This document shows, piece after piece, positions 1 through 7,692 of a stretch of DNA of 49,951 nucleotides. Below the pieces are notes generated by a model, which was not told the origin of the DNA, ran no database searches, and worked only from the letters and a program-made list of their open reading frames with translations. Position 1 is the stretch's first letter, and every line of letters begins with the position of its first letter. Source of the DNA: Solirubrobacterales bacterium (GTDB taxonomy: Bacteria; Actinomycetota; Thermoleophilia; Solirubrobacterales; Solirubrobacteraceae); the NCBI GenBank assembly GCA_019240115.1, contig JAFAYV010000050.1, positions 1-49,951 on the forward strand, given 5' to 3'. The position numbers and the translations under genes are program-made.

Positions 1-1617
1 CGGGCGCCGGCGGGCGCCGGCGGGGCGGGGGCGGGCGCCGGCGACCGGAGGCGGTGGCTCCGCGGGCTCGTGCTCGCGCTCGGCGGCTTCCGGCACCAGC
101 TCGTCCTCGGGCGTGCGGGCGAGCGCCGCGGCGGCGGCGAGGAAGCCGAGCGCCGGCCCGGAGAGCGCGGGCATCTCCCAGAACCAGTCGAGCGAGCCGT
201 GGATCAGCCAGACGACGAGCGGCAGCAGCGCGACGCCCGCGATCGCGCGGCGCAGCGAGGGGCCGCGGCGCCGCGCTGCGAGTGCGGCGCCGAGCGCCGC
301 GATCAGGAAGCCCGCGAACAGCGCGAAGCCGACGATCCCGGTGTGGGCCAGCAGCCGCATCTCGAGGCTGTGGGTCCACGACGGCTCCTCGTCGGTGCGG
401 CGGTGGCGGACGTAGTAGTCGGCGAAGTTGTCCTGCCCGAGCCCGAGGATCGGATGGGCGGCGAAGGCGTCGAGCGAGACGCGCCAGAAGTCGTAGCGGC
501 CACTGCCGACATCGGTGAAGTGCGAGCTCGTGGAGGCGGTCTGCTGATGGGCGAAGCCGTGCCACTGGCGCGAGATGAACCGGCCCGGATGACCCTTGGA
601 GACGACGAGGCCGGCCCCCAGCACGGCGACCACGCCGAGCACCGCCAGCGCCGTGCCCAGGCCGCGGCGCGCGGCGGCGGGCAGGGGGCGGTCGCCGCGC
701 AGGCCGTCGACCCAGGCGAGCAGGGTGGCGGCGACGAACACGGCCGCGCACAGCATCAGCGCGGGGCGGCCGGCGTGGACGGCGAGCCGGGAGAGGGGGT
801 CCGAGGGGGTGTTCTGGTAGACGTGGAGCAAGCGCCGCGCGGGCACGGCGGCGGCGACCGCGGCGAGACCGGCGGCGGCGGTGACCCGAAGCCGATCGGC
901 GACCACGGCGATCGCGACGAGCGCGACGAGCGGCAGCGTGAACAGCCAGCCGCGGCTCTGCACGATGAGCGCCAGGTCGAGGTCGGCGGTCGCGAACGCG
1001 ACGAGCGCGCCGCGCAGCGGCCCCGGCAGCTCGCGGCGCGCGGCCAGCGCGATCGACGGCAGCGCCCCGATCATGAACAGGGCGGCGGTCGAGTTGATGT
1101 AGCCGGTCGGAGCGGCAAGTCGGCCCCCGACGAACAGCCCCTGGACGTTGCCGCCCGACGCGAGCCGGACGAGCAGCACGATCGCGATGACGCCGATCGC
1201 GCCGGCGAAGGCCGTCACGGCGGCGGTGACGCCGCGCGTCGTCCATGGCAGCACCACGAACAGCCCGAAGATGAGCAGGTAGAGGAGCGCGCGGTTCGCG
1301 CCCAGCAGGGCCGCTCCCGGATCCTGGGCCCACAGGATCGAGCCGTAGGACCATGCGACGTAGAGCCCGAAGCAGATCAGCGCCGCGCCGGTCCGCCGGG
1401 AGAGGCCGATGCGCGCGCGGCCGAGGCCGAGCACCGCGGTGGCCGTCAGGGCGAGCACGACCAGCGCTCCCCAGCTCCAGGTCCCGGTATCGTAGCCGCC
1501 GTTCTGGACCGCCCAGAACACGAACAGGGCAACCGCGGCGAGTCCCGGCGCCAGCACGGGAGCGTCCATCCGGATCCACGACGGGGCGCCGGGCCGGACC
1601 CGCGCTGAGAGCCTCAT
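1..1617 (-). CDS. O-antigen ligase/polymerase-type membrane protein, 3' end beyond the window
   Basis: The reverse strand is open from the ATG at 1617 to base 1 (539 codons, no stop), so the C-terminus lies outside. My translation gives many hydrophobic segments. A loop reads RYDFWRVSLDAFAAHPILG followed by GQDNFADYY and, about 20 residues on, HSLEMRLLAHTGIVGFALF, the pattern of Wzy_C-type O-antigen ligases and polymerases (G-x-G-x-x-x-F, H-S/N, then a G-containing helix). The last ~30 visible codons are rich in Pro, Ala and Arg and look like a low-complexity tail. The start is supported by AGGTGG five bases upstream. It starts two bases from the divergent GT2 gene. Family is clear; ligase versus polymerase, and the sugar acted on, are not determinable. 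Confidence 0.82.
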   Translation of the reverse strand, partial: MRLSARVRPGAPSWIRMDAPVLAPGLAAVALFVFWAVQNGGYDTGTWSWGALVVLALTATAVLGLGRARIGLSRRTGAALICFGLYVAWSYGSILWAQDPGAALLGANRALLYLLIFGLFVVLPWTTRGVTAAVTAFAGAIGVIAIVLLVRLASGGNVQGLFVGGRLAAPTGYINSTAALFMIGALPSIALAARRELPGPLRGALVAFATADLDLALIVQSRGWLFTLPLVALVAIAVVADRLRVTAAAGLAAVAAAVPARRLLHVYQNTPSDPLSRLAVHAGRPALMLCAAVFVAATLLAWVDGLRGDRPLPAAARRGLGTALAVLGVVAVLGAGLVVSKGHPGRFISRQWHGFAHQQTASTSSHFTDVGSGRYDFWRVSLDAFAAHPILGLGQDNFADYYVRHRRTDEEPSWTHSLEMRLLAHTGIVGFALFAGFLIAALGAALAARRRGPSLRRAIAGVALLPLVVWLIHGSLDWFWEMPALSGPALGFLAAAAALARTPEDELVPEAAEREHEPAEPPPPVAGARPRPAGARRRP

Positions 1618-1619
1618 CG

Positions 1620-2600
1620 ATGCCACCTGAAGCGCAGATGATCGCATCCGGTCCGGCCGCGACGAGTCGGTTGACGGCCAGCGTCGTGATCGCCGCGCAC
1701 AATGCCCAGCGGACCGTTCGCGCCGCGATCGCCTCGGCGCTGGGACAGACGCGTCCGCCGCTCGAGGTGATCGTGGTCGACGACGGGTCCACCGATGCAA
1801 CCGGCGAGCTCGTCGAGAAGATCGACGATCCCCGGGTGCGGCTCCTGCGCCGGCCCAACGGTGGGCCGTCGGCGGCTCGCAACACCGGCATCGCCGCCGC
1901 GCGGGGCGATTGTGTCGCGTTTCTGGACAGCGACGACCTCTGGCTGCCGGCGTATCTGCAGCGGGCGCTGGACGGGCTGGGCAGCGTCGAGCACCCCGGC
2001 TTCGCCTACACCGACGCGTGGGTGTTCGATCCCGGCAGCGGCCGGGTGCGCGAGCAGACGGCGATGGGATCGCCGCGGGAGCCCCCCGGGGAACCCGAGC
2101 GCTTCCTGGCCGCGCTGCTGCACCGCAACTTCGTGTTCACCGCGGCCACGGTGCCGCGCTCCGTGCTGACGGCCGTCGGCGGATACGACGAGCGACTGCG
2201 GATGGGCGAGGAGTACCACCTCTGGCTGCGCATCCTCTGCGCGGGGTACCGGGCGGTGTGGATCGGCGGCCCACTCGCCCTCTACCGCGACCATGCCGGG
2301 CAGACCACCACCGACCACGTCGCGTTGTCGCGTGGGGTGGCCGATCTGTTCGCCCGGCTGGACCCCGACACCCTGCCGAGCCCCGAGCTTCGCCGTCTGC
2401 TGGCGCAGCGGCGCGCGCACGCCCGCCGCGAGGCGCGGATCATCGCCGGCGAGGCCGGCATGGCCTCGACGGTGCGCGGCGTGCGCAATCGGCTGGGACG
2501 ACTGCGCAACCAAGGAGGCCTGACCTACACCTGGTACCGACGGGCGCCCGCCGAGGTCGCCGCGGCGTTCGGGGACCTGCGGACCGTCGATTCAGGATGA
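1620..2600 (+). CDS. Family 2 glycosyltransferase
   Basis: About 326 residues with a GT-A fold. It has the N-terminal SVVIAAHN strand, VIVVDDGSTDAT nucleotide-binding motif, PNGGPSAARNTGIAAARG, and FLDSDDLW (the DxD-type metal/nucleotide-sugar site). Further on there is VGGYDERLRMGEEYHLWLRI, the usual GT2 acceptor/catalytic ED-like region. It probably adds one sugar to a lipid-linked repeat unit at the cytoplasmic membrane face. The frame is open further upstream (to 1353), but that part is antisense to the neighbouring ligase and has no family similarity. I start at the ATG at 1620; the ATG at 1638 is an alternative. Its 3' end overlaps the convergent flippase gene by nine bases. Confidence 0.85.
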   Translation: MPPEAQMIASGPAATSRLTASVVIAAHNAQRTVRAAIASALGQTRPPLEVIVVDDGSTDATGELVEKIDDPRVRLLRRPNGGPSAARNTGIAAARGDCVAFLDSDDLWLPAYLQRALDGLGSVEHPGFAYTDAWVFDPGSGRVREQTAMGSPREPPGEPERFLAALLHRNFVFTAATVPRSVLTAVGGYDERLRMGEEYHLWLRILCAGYRAVWIGGPLALYRDHAGQTTTDHVALSRGVADLFARLDPDTLPSPELRRLLAQRRAHARREARIIAGEAGMASTVRGVRNRLGRLRNQGGLTYTWYRRAPAEVAAAFGDLRTVDSG

Positions 2601-4145
2601 GCGCGGCGACGGCCGCAGCCGGGCGGCGATGAGGCGCAGGTCGACGCGCCGTCGGGGGTCGATGATCGGCAACGCGACGAGGTAGACGACCGCCCCGAGC
2701 GCCACCTGCACGGCGGTCAGCGCCAGGCCGGTTGCCTCGCCGTGGTGCAGCGGGTCGACCGCGCCGGCGAAGGCGAGCATCGCGGCGACCATCGCCGCCG
2801 AGGCGGCGAGCGGTCCGGCGAGCTCGCGCACGAGCGCCGACCAGCCCATCCCGGTGAGCGGGTGGACGAGCGCGAACGCGTACACCGCGACCACGGCCTG
2901 GCTGAGCGACACCGCGCTTGCGACGCCGATGAGGCCGAACGGGATCGTCGCCGCGCAGACGAACACGACCGTGGAGACCAGGGTCAGCGTGTGCAGTCGC
3001 ACGAGCAGCCGGGGCGCGCGCGCGGCCTTGATGGACTCGGCGGCGACCGAGACGAACGCGCCGCCGGCGAGCAGGCCCCAGAGCGCCGCGATCGCGTGTC
3101 CGGCCGGCCGCCAGCGGTCGCCGAGGCACAGCACCGCGATCGGGACCCCGAGGACGACGGTCGCCGCGCTGACCGGGATCGCGCTCATGGCGGTCAGGCC
3201 GTAGGCGCGACGCACGGCGGCCGACAGGCGCTGCGGCTGCTCGGAGATGTGCGCGAGCACCGGCTGCAGGACGTAGCCGCCGACGTCGACGAAGGCGACG
3301 CCCGGCTGCTGGGCGAGGCGAAAGCCGTTGCGATACTGGCCGAGGGTCGCGGCGCTGTCGAAGCGGCCGAGCATGATGATGTCCATCTGGCTGGCGATCC
3401 GGCGCAGGATCTCCGACGCGAGCACCGGCCGCGCGAAGGCGGTGATCTCGCGCCACATCGACCACGAGGCCAGCCACCGACGGGGACGAAAGCGGGCGAA
3501 GCCCCAGGCGGCCGCGACCTCGACGACCTCGGAGGCGTAGGTCCCGCCGACGAGTCCCCACACGCCCGCGCCCCGCGCGCAGAGGACGATCGACACGGCG
3601 GCGAACGCGATCGCGCCGAGCGGATCGACGGCCACCCGGCGCGCGAACGACAGCCGCCGCTGCAGCAGCGCGTCGGGCACGATCGTCAGCGAGCGCAGCA
3701 GCAGCCACGCCGCGAGGGCGGCGGCGACCTTGCCCGCGGCGTGGTCGCGGAAGAAGAGCCCGATCAGGGGCGAGATGGCCAGCGCTCCGAGCGTCAGCGC
3801 GATCCCGCTGACGACGAGCGAATAGAACGCGGTGCTCGCGGCCTCGAGGATCCGCTCGCGGCGGTTGATCAGCGCCGACAGCGTGCCCGACTCGGCGACC
3901 AGCGACCCGAAGCCGATGATCAGCGAGCCGGCGGTGAAGCTGCCGAACGCGCTCGGGCTGACGAGATGCGCGAGGGCGATGTAGGCGGCGAAGGTCAGTC
4001 CCTGGCTGCCCGCCCAGCCGACGAAGGCCAGCCGCGCGCCGCGCGATGCGGTCTGACCGAGCGATCCCTCCCCGGTTGACGCCTCCTGGCGCTCGGCGAC
4101 GAAGCGCAGCGGCGGCGGACGGTCGTCATCGAATCCGAGGGGCAC
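2592..4145 (-). CDS. Wzx-type polysaccharide flippase (MATE/MVF superfamily)
   Basis: About 517 residues with 12 or more hydrophobic segments. The start of the membrane part reads GWAGSQGLTFAAYIALAHLV followed by PSAFGSFT, typical of Polysacc_synt_3/RfbX-type flippases, in which LVSPSAFG resembles the conserved L-x-P-x-x-F/Y-G motif of helix 2. Another typical segment is MDIIMLGRFDSAATLGQYRN. It would flip undecaprenyl-linked repeat units across the membrane for the polymerase/ligase. GTG start at 4145 without a clear ribosome site, so the first ~30 residues (acidic/polar) are uncertain. It lies downstream of the secreted paralogs and converges on the GT2 gene. Confidence 0.88.
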   Translation of the reverse strand: MPLGFDDDRPPPLRFVAERQEASTGEGSLGQTASRGARLAFVGWAGSQGLTFAAYIALAHLVSPSAFGSFTAGSLIIGFGSLVAESGTLSALINRRERILEAASTAFYSLVVSGIALTLGALAISPLIGLFFRDHAAGKVAAALAAWLLLRSLTIVPDALLQRRLSFARRVAVDPLGAIAFAAVSIVLCARGAGVWGLVGGTYASEVVEVAAAWGFARFRPRRWLASWSMWREITAFARPVLASEILRRIASQMDIIMLGRFDSAATLGQYRNGFRLAQQPGVAFVDVGGYVLQPVLAHISEQPQRLSAAVRRAYGLTAMSAIPVSAATVVLGVPIAVLCLGDRWRPAGHAIAALWGLLAGGAFVSVAAESIKAARAPRLLVRLHTLTLVSTVVFVCAATIPFGLIGVASAVSLSQAVVAVYAFALVHPLTGMGWSALVRELAGPLAASAAMVAAMLAFAGAVDPLHHGEATGLALTAVQVALGAVVYLVALPIIDPRRRVDLRLIAARLRPSPRSS

Positions 4146-4212
4146 GGCGCATCGCTCGCGATCGGCCGCGACGGCTGGGAGCCGAGGCGGCCGACCGAGG
4201 CTAGCTCAGCGC

Positions 4213-5709
4213 TCAGACGGCGCGCGCCGGCTTGTGGCGAACCCGGGTCGCCGGCGCGGTGCAGTTCGAGGCGCGACGGCGTCCGGCCCGGCGGGAGCGG
4301 CGGCGACGGATCACGCGGCAGGCTGACGCCGTGGTGGCGCTGGCCCGGGTGGCATGCCGACCGGCGCGCCCGGGCGGCGGGGTCGCTCGCGTCGGGCTCG
4401 GGGTCGGGATCTTGCCCGACGTGCTCGTGGCGGTGGTCGTCGTCCGGGTCTCGCCGCTCGCGCTCCGGCCGACCGGCGGTGTGACCGGCGCCGGGATCGG
4501 GGCGACGGTGGTCGGCCCGCCGCTCGTCGGGGTGCTGACGGGCGCCGAGGGATAGGTCGTGCCGGAGGTGCCGCCGGAGCCCTCGCAGGTGCCCTGCGCC
4601 CAGCACGGATCGATGACGCGGAAGTCGGAGATGTCGAGCTTCGGTCCCTCGAGGATCCAGCGGTTCAGCGGCGCGTAGTAGGTTCCGCCCTGCGACTGGA
4701 TGAAGTTCGCGAGCAGCGGCTGCCCGCCGAGGCTGGTGTAGGAGACGTCGGACTCCGCCTCGAGGTCGATGTCGCTGGGGTCGCCGTTGCCGCCGGTGTC
4801 GTTGACATAGAGGCCGTAGCGGGCCATCGCGGTCATGATCGTCTTCTCCCAGTTCGGAGCTCCGGAGGCGGCGATCTGGGCGTCCGTCATGTTGAGCTGG
4901 AACAGGGTCCCGAGCGGCGCGTCGGCCCCGGCCTGATGGTTGGTCATCTCGCTGCAGGGGAAGCCGTTGGCTAGCGTGGCCGGGTAGACCGAGCCCGTCG
5001 TGCAGGGCAGGACGATCGAGAGCGCGTGGTTGATCGTGCCGGAGGCGAGCTCGGGCTCGGTGATCAGGCCGGCGAGGGTGGCGAAGTCGGCGGCGGTCGC
5101 CCCGCTGCCGAGGCCGGTGCCGAGATCGTTGCCGATCGTGGTCTCGCCGCCGGACATCACCTGGAGGGTGCTGGTGTTCTGCCACGAGGCACCTTCGAAG
5201 TCGTACTCGGTGTTCGTCGACTGGTCGACGACGGTCAGGTGCATGTCGCTGCCGTCGTCCTGGGGCTGGGCGCCCACCGGGATGTGGATCTGCCTGCCGT
5301 TGAGGTCGACGCCGTCGCTGCCCTGGCAGGTGTGCGGGCCCCAGTAGTAGGTGCAGTGGATGGTGACCAGCGGATCGGAGTCCTGGGAGTAGTAGACCCC
5401 GTCGCGCGTGTCGCCGGTGGTCAGGGCGAACTGCGAGCCGCCGCCCTCGAAGCCGACGTGGTTGGCCACCAGGTTCGAGATGATCGCGCCGGAGTCCGCG
5501 GCGATCGTCGGGTCGGTCGGCAGCAGGCGGTTGAACGGCGAGGTCGACGCGTAGGGCCGGTAGCAGGCGCTCGGCTGGTTGGTCGCCGAGAACGTCCCGA
5601 ACGTCCCGGGGCACCCGATGGTGCTGGCGCGGGCCGGTCCGATCACCAGCGCGGAGATGATGACCGCGAGCGGGAGCACCGGCGTGACAATTCTAGAAAT
5701 CAGTCTCAT
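4213..5709 (-). CDS. Secreted protein of unknown function, paralog 1
   Basis: About 498 residues. The N-terminus MRLISRIVTP plus a hydrophobic stretch ending GPARAS is a clear Sec signal peptide, which is why I start at the ATG at 5709; an in-frame ATG at 5724 adds MTGAP. The mature part has CYRPYASTSPFNRLLPTDP, NHVGFEGG, HCTYYWGPHTC, PVGAQPQDDGSDMHLTVVD, EPELASGTINHALSI, and DFRVIDPCWAQGTC. Six or more cysteines in conserved spacing suggest disulfides. The C-terminal ~120 residues are Pro/Thr/Ser-rich, then strongly Arg-rich. It is roughly 55-60% alike by eye to the protein encoded just upstream (5862-7136). I recognise this as a family of actinobacterial secreted proteins with no function I can name. 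The basic tail may bind an anionic polymer. Confidence 0.8.
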   Translation of the reverse strand: MRLISRIVTPVLPLAVIISALVIGPARASTIGCPGTFGTFSATNQPSACYRPYASTSPFNRLLPTDPTIAADSGAIISNLVANHVGFEGGGSQFALTTGDTRDGVYYSQDSDPLVTIHCTYYWGPHTCQGSDGVDLNGRQIHIPVGAQPQDDGSDMHLTVVDQSTNTEYDFEGASWQNTSTLQVMSGGETTIGNDLGTGLGSGATAADFATLAGLITEPELASGTINHALSIVLPCTTGSVYPATLANGFPCSEMTNHQAGADAPLGTLFQLNMTDAQIAASGAPNWEKTIMTAMARYGLYVNDTGGNGDPSDIDLEAESDVSYTSLGGQPLLANFIQSQGGTYYAPLNRWILEGPKLDISDFRVIDPCWAQGTCEGSGGTSGTTYPSAPVSTPTSGGPTTVAPIPAPVTPPVGRSASGETRTTTTATSTSGKIPTPSPTRATPPPGRAGRHATRASATTASACRVIRRRRSRRAGRRRASNCTAPATRVRHKPARAV

Positions 5710-5724
5710 CGGGGCGCCAGTCAT

Positions 5725-5752
5725 GCGGGGTCGAGGGGGCTATCGACCCCGC
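5725..5752 (-). promoter_or_regulatory. 10-bp hairpin directly upstream of the secreted-protein start
   Basis: GCGGGGTCGA (5725-5734) pairs perfectly with TCGACCCCGC (5743-5752) across an 8-base loop. On the mRNA it lies immediately 5' of the ATG at 5724 and 15 bases before the preferred ATG at 5709. It has no T-tract, so it is not an obvious intrinsic terminator. It may limit ribosome access or stabilise the 5' end. Confidence 0.45.
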
Positions 5753-5861
5753 CGGGCTCGTCCCGTCGCATGCCGCCGCGAGTTACGACGGATGTCCAGC
5801 CGACGTCCAGCGCCGACGGCCGGCCGACTCCATCTCGGGGGCGGGGCGTCGGCGGGCGGGG

Positions 5862-7136
5862 CTAGCGACGGCCCCGACGGTGGGCCTTGTGGCCCTTGCG
5901 GTGCCCGGTGGAGCGCGTCCGCTTGTGGTGGACGCTGGCGACGCCGGCCTGCGGGGCGCCGGTGCCGCTGCAGGCGCCCTGGGCGACGCAGGGACTGAGG
6001 ACGCGGAAGTCGGTGATGTTGAGCTCGGGGCCGGAGAGGATCCAGCGGCTGAGGGGGGAGTAGTAGGTGCCGCCGTGGTTCTTGACGTAGTTGGCCATGA
6101 GCGGCTGGCCGCCGAGGCTCGTGTAGGAGATGTCGGACTCGGCCTCGAGCGAGATGATGTCGTCGCCGCCGTTGCCGTTGGTGTCGTTGATGTAGAGGCC
6201 GTAGTGGGCCATGGCGGTCATGATCGTCTTCTGCCAGGCGGGGGCGTGGGAGTCGGCGATCTGGGCGTCGGACATGTTGAGCTGGAGCAGCTGGCCGAGC
6301 GCGGGGGAGTTGCCGTGGTTGGAGTAGGCGGTGATCTTGGAGCAGTCAAAGCCGTTGGATCCGCTGGCGGGGTAGACGGAGCCGGTCGTGCAGGGCACGC
6401 TGATCGACAGCGCGTGGTTGATCGTTCCGGAGGCGAGCTCGGGCTCGGTGATCAGGCCGGCGAGAGTGGCGAAGTCCGCGGCGGTCGCCTCGCTGCCCAG
6501 GCCGGTGCCCGAGTCGGGGCCGATCGGGACCTCGGCGCCGGACCACACGTCGATGGTCTTGTGATCGGGTGACCACGTCGCGTGCTCGAAGTCGTACTCC
6601 AGGCCGGCCGACTGGTCGATGATCGTCATGTGCTGGTCGCTGCCGTCGTCCTGGGGCCGTGCGCCCGCCGGGATGTGGATCTGCTTGCCGTCGATGGAGA
6701 CGTTGTTGCCGGGGCCGGCGCAGGTGCCGGGGCCCCACTCGTAGGTGCAGTGGACCGTGACCGTCGGATCCGAGGGCTGGGAGTAGTAGATCCCGTCGCG
6801 GCCGTCGCCGGTGGTGAACGCGAACGCGCTCCTGCCGCCTTCGAAGCCGACGTGGTTGGCGGCCATGGTGGAGATGATCGCGCGGGAGTTCGGGGCGAGC
6901 GCGGGGTTGGTGGGGATCTGGCGGTTGAAGACCGAGTTGCCGGCGTAGGGGCGAAAGCATCCCGCGGGCCCGGCGGCCGAGATCGAGCCGAACGTGTTGG
7001 GGCACGGCGCGGCGGCCGCGGCCGTGGCGGTGATCGGCGTGGCGACCGCGACGGCGGCCAGGACGCCGGTGAGAGTGACTGCGCGACGCAGGGCGCGGGC
7101 GCGGGTGGTGTGGGCGCTTGGGGCGAGCTTTCGCAT
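5862..7136 (-). CDS. Secreted protein of unknown function, paralog 2
   Basis: About 424 residues: a basic N-terminus, a hydrophobic core (VTLTGVLAAVAVATPITA) and an Ala-rich cleavage region form a signal peptide. The mature part follows paralog 1 nearly throughout: CFRPYAGNSVFNRQIPTNP, NHVGFEGG, HCTYEWGPGTC, PAGARPQDDGSDQHMTIID, EPELASGTINHALSI, GLYINDTNGNGG, DFRVLSPCVAQGACSG. It lacks the long Pro/Thr region of paralog 1 but ends in its own short Lys/Arg/His-rich tail. Conserved Asp, Glu and His residues (DDGSD, EPE, NHAL) could be catalytic or metal-binding, but this is a guess. It is 137 bases upstream of paralog 1, so the two may be co-transcribed and arose by tandem duplication. Confidence 0.82.
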   Translation of the reverse strand: MRKLAPSAHTTRARALRRAVTLTGVLAAVAVATPITATAAAAAPCPNTFGSISAAGPAGCFRPYAGNSVFNRQIPTNPALAPNSRAIISTMAANHVGFEGGRSAFAFTTGDGRDGIYYSQPSDPTVTVHCTYEWGPGTCAGPGNNVSIDGKQIHIPAGARPQDDGSDQHMTIIDQSAGLEYDFEHATWSPDHKTIDVWSGAEVPIGPDSGTGLGSEATAADFATLAGLITEPELASGTINHALSISVPCTTGSVYPASGSNGFDCSKITAYSNHGNSPALGQLLQLNMSDAQIADSHAPAWQKTIMTAMAHYGLYINDTNGNGGDDIISLEAESDISYTSLGGQPLMANYVKNHGGTYYSPLSRWILSGPELNITDFRVLSPCVAQGACSGTGAPQAGVASVHHKRTRSTGHRKGHKAHRRGRR

Positions 7137-7234
7137 GCCCTCCGGGATCGACCGGCTACACCCACGGCTGGGCTTTTGGGCCCAGGCTTACGACGAACGT
7201 CCATACGCGCCCCTGGACGGACGTCCGGGGCGTC

Positions 7235-7310
7235 CGCGCGCCGACGGCCACGCGTGGGCGAGCACCACCCGCGCGCCGACGGCCACGCGTGGGCAAGCAC
7301 CACCCGCGCG
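7235..7310. repeat. 35-base direct tandem repeat, two copies plus partial
   Basis: The unit beginning CGCGCGCCGACGGCCACGCG at 7235 recurs with period 35 (CCGACGGCCA at 7241 and 7276). The two copies differ at one base (GGGCGAGC versus GGGCAAGC). A third, partial copy starts near 7305 and then diverges. Function unknown; replication slippage would explain it. Confidence 0.75.
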
Positions 7311-7384
7311 CCCAGCGACAGACCGCGCCCCACCGGCCCGCGCTTGGGTCAGCCGCGCGCGGGTCCGCGACCAGCGTGCGCCAC

Positions 7385-7420
7385 GCGCCAAATCCGGATC
7401 GTCACAAGAGGATCTGGCGC
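7385..7420. repeat. Palindrome 1 (GCGCCAAATCC type)
   Basis: GCGCCAAATCC at 7385-7395 is mirrored by GGATCTGGCGC at 7410-7420, one mismatch in 11. A second copy of the same palindrome begins 61 bases downstream. Could be an operator or a transcribed hairpin; there is no T-tract. Confidence 0.7.
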
Positions 7421-7445
7421 ATTCGAGCTCTATAGCGACGCTGCT

Positions 7446-7480
7446 GCGCCAAATCCAGAACCCACGTCCGGACTTGGCGC
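7446..7480. repeat. Palindrome 2 (GCGCCAAATCC type)
   Basis: GCGCCAAATCC at 7446-7456 is mirrored by GGACTTGGCGC at 7470-7480, one mismatch in 11 and a 13-base loop. The left arm is identical to that of palindrome 1, while the loop sequence differs, so the arms rather than the loops look conserved. Confidence 0.7.
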
Positions 7481-7692
7481 ACGGGGCACGTCGGCGAACC
7501 CCGCCAGGGTCGTCCAGCGACGAACCGTGCACCGCGTCCGGGACGGGCGGAGCGGATGCTGCTGTTTCGCGCCGTCCTTGCCGGATCACCGGAGAAGCGG
7601 ACGCGAGGCACGGATCTCGTCACGGGAGGACCGCACCCCCACCCCGGGGATGGCAAACAGTGACGGTCGAGAGTCCGGTTTCGCGGTGACGC

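Larger units (their letters stand above)
7137..7692. other. 556-base gene-free interval with repeats
   Basis: This gap lies between the start of secreted paralog 2 and the end of the GT2 gene. No frame in it has convincing protein features. It holds a 6-bp-stem hairpin (7168-7185, CTGGGC/GCCCAG) about 30 bases upstream of the paralog 2 start codon, a 35-base tandem repeat (7235-7310) and two near-identical palindromes (7385-7480). It probably contains the promoter of the secreted pair. Confidence 0.6.

Noticed and set aside
70-1608. A 512-codon open frame on the + strand
   Set aside because: It is rich in Arg, Gly, Asp and Glu with no domain, and is antisense to the ligase-type membrane protein on the other strand, whose translation has clear helices and motifs.
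7137-7236. Cyclic-di-GMP or cyclic-di-AMP riboswitch before the secreted pair
   Set aside because: A hairpin and GGGTGTAGCC-like bases caught the eye, but the conserved cores of those riboswitches cannot be laid onto the sequence.
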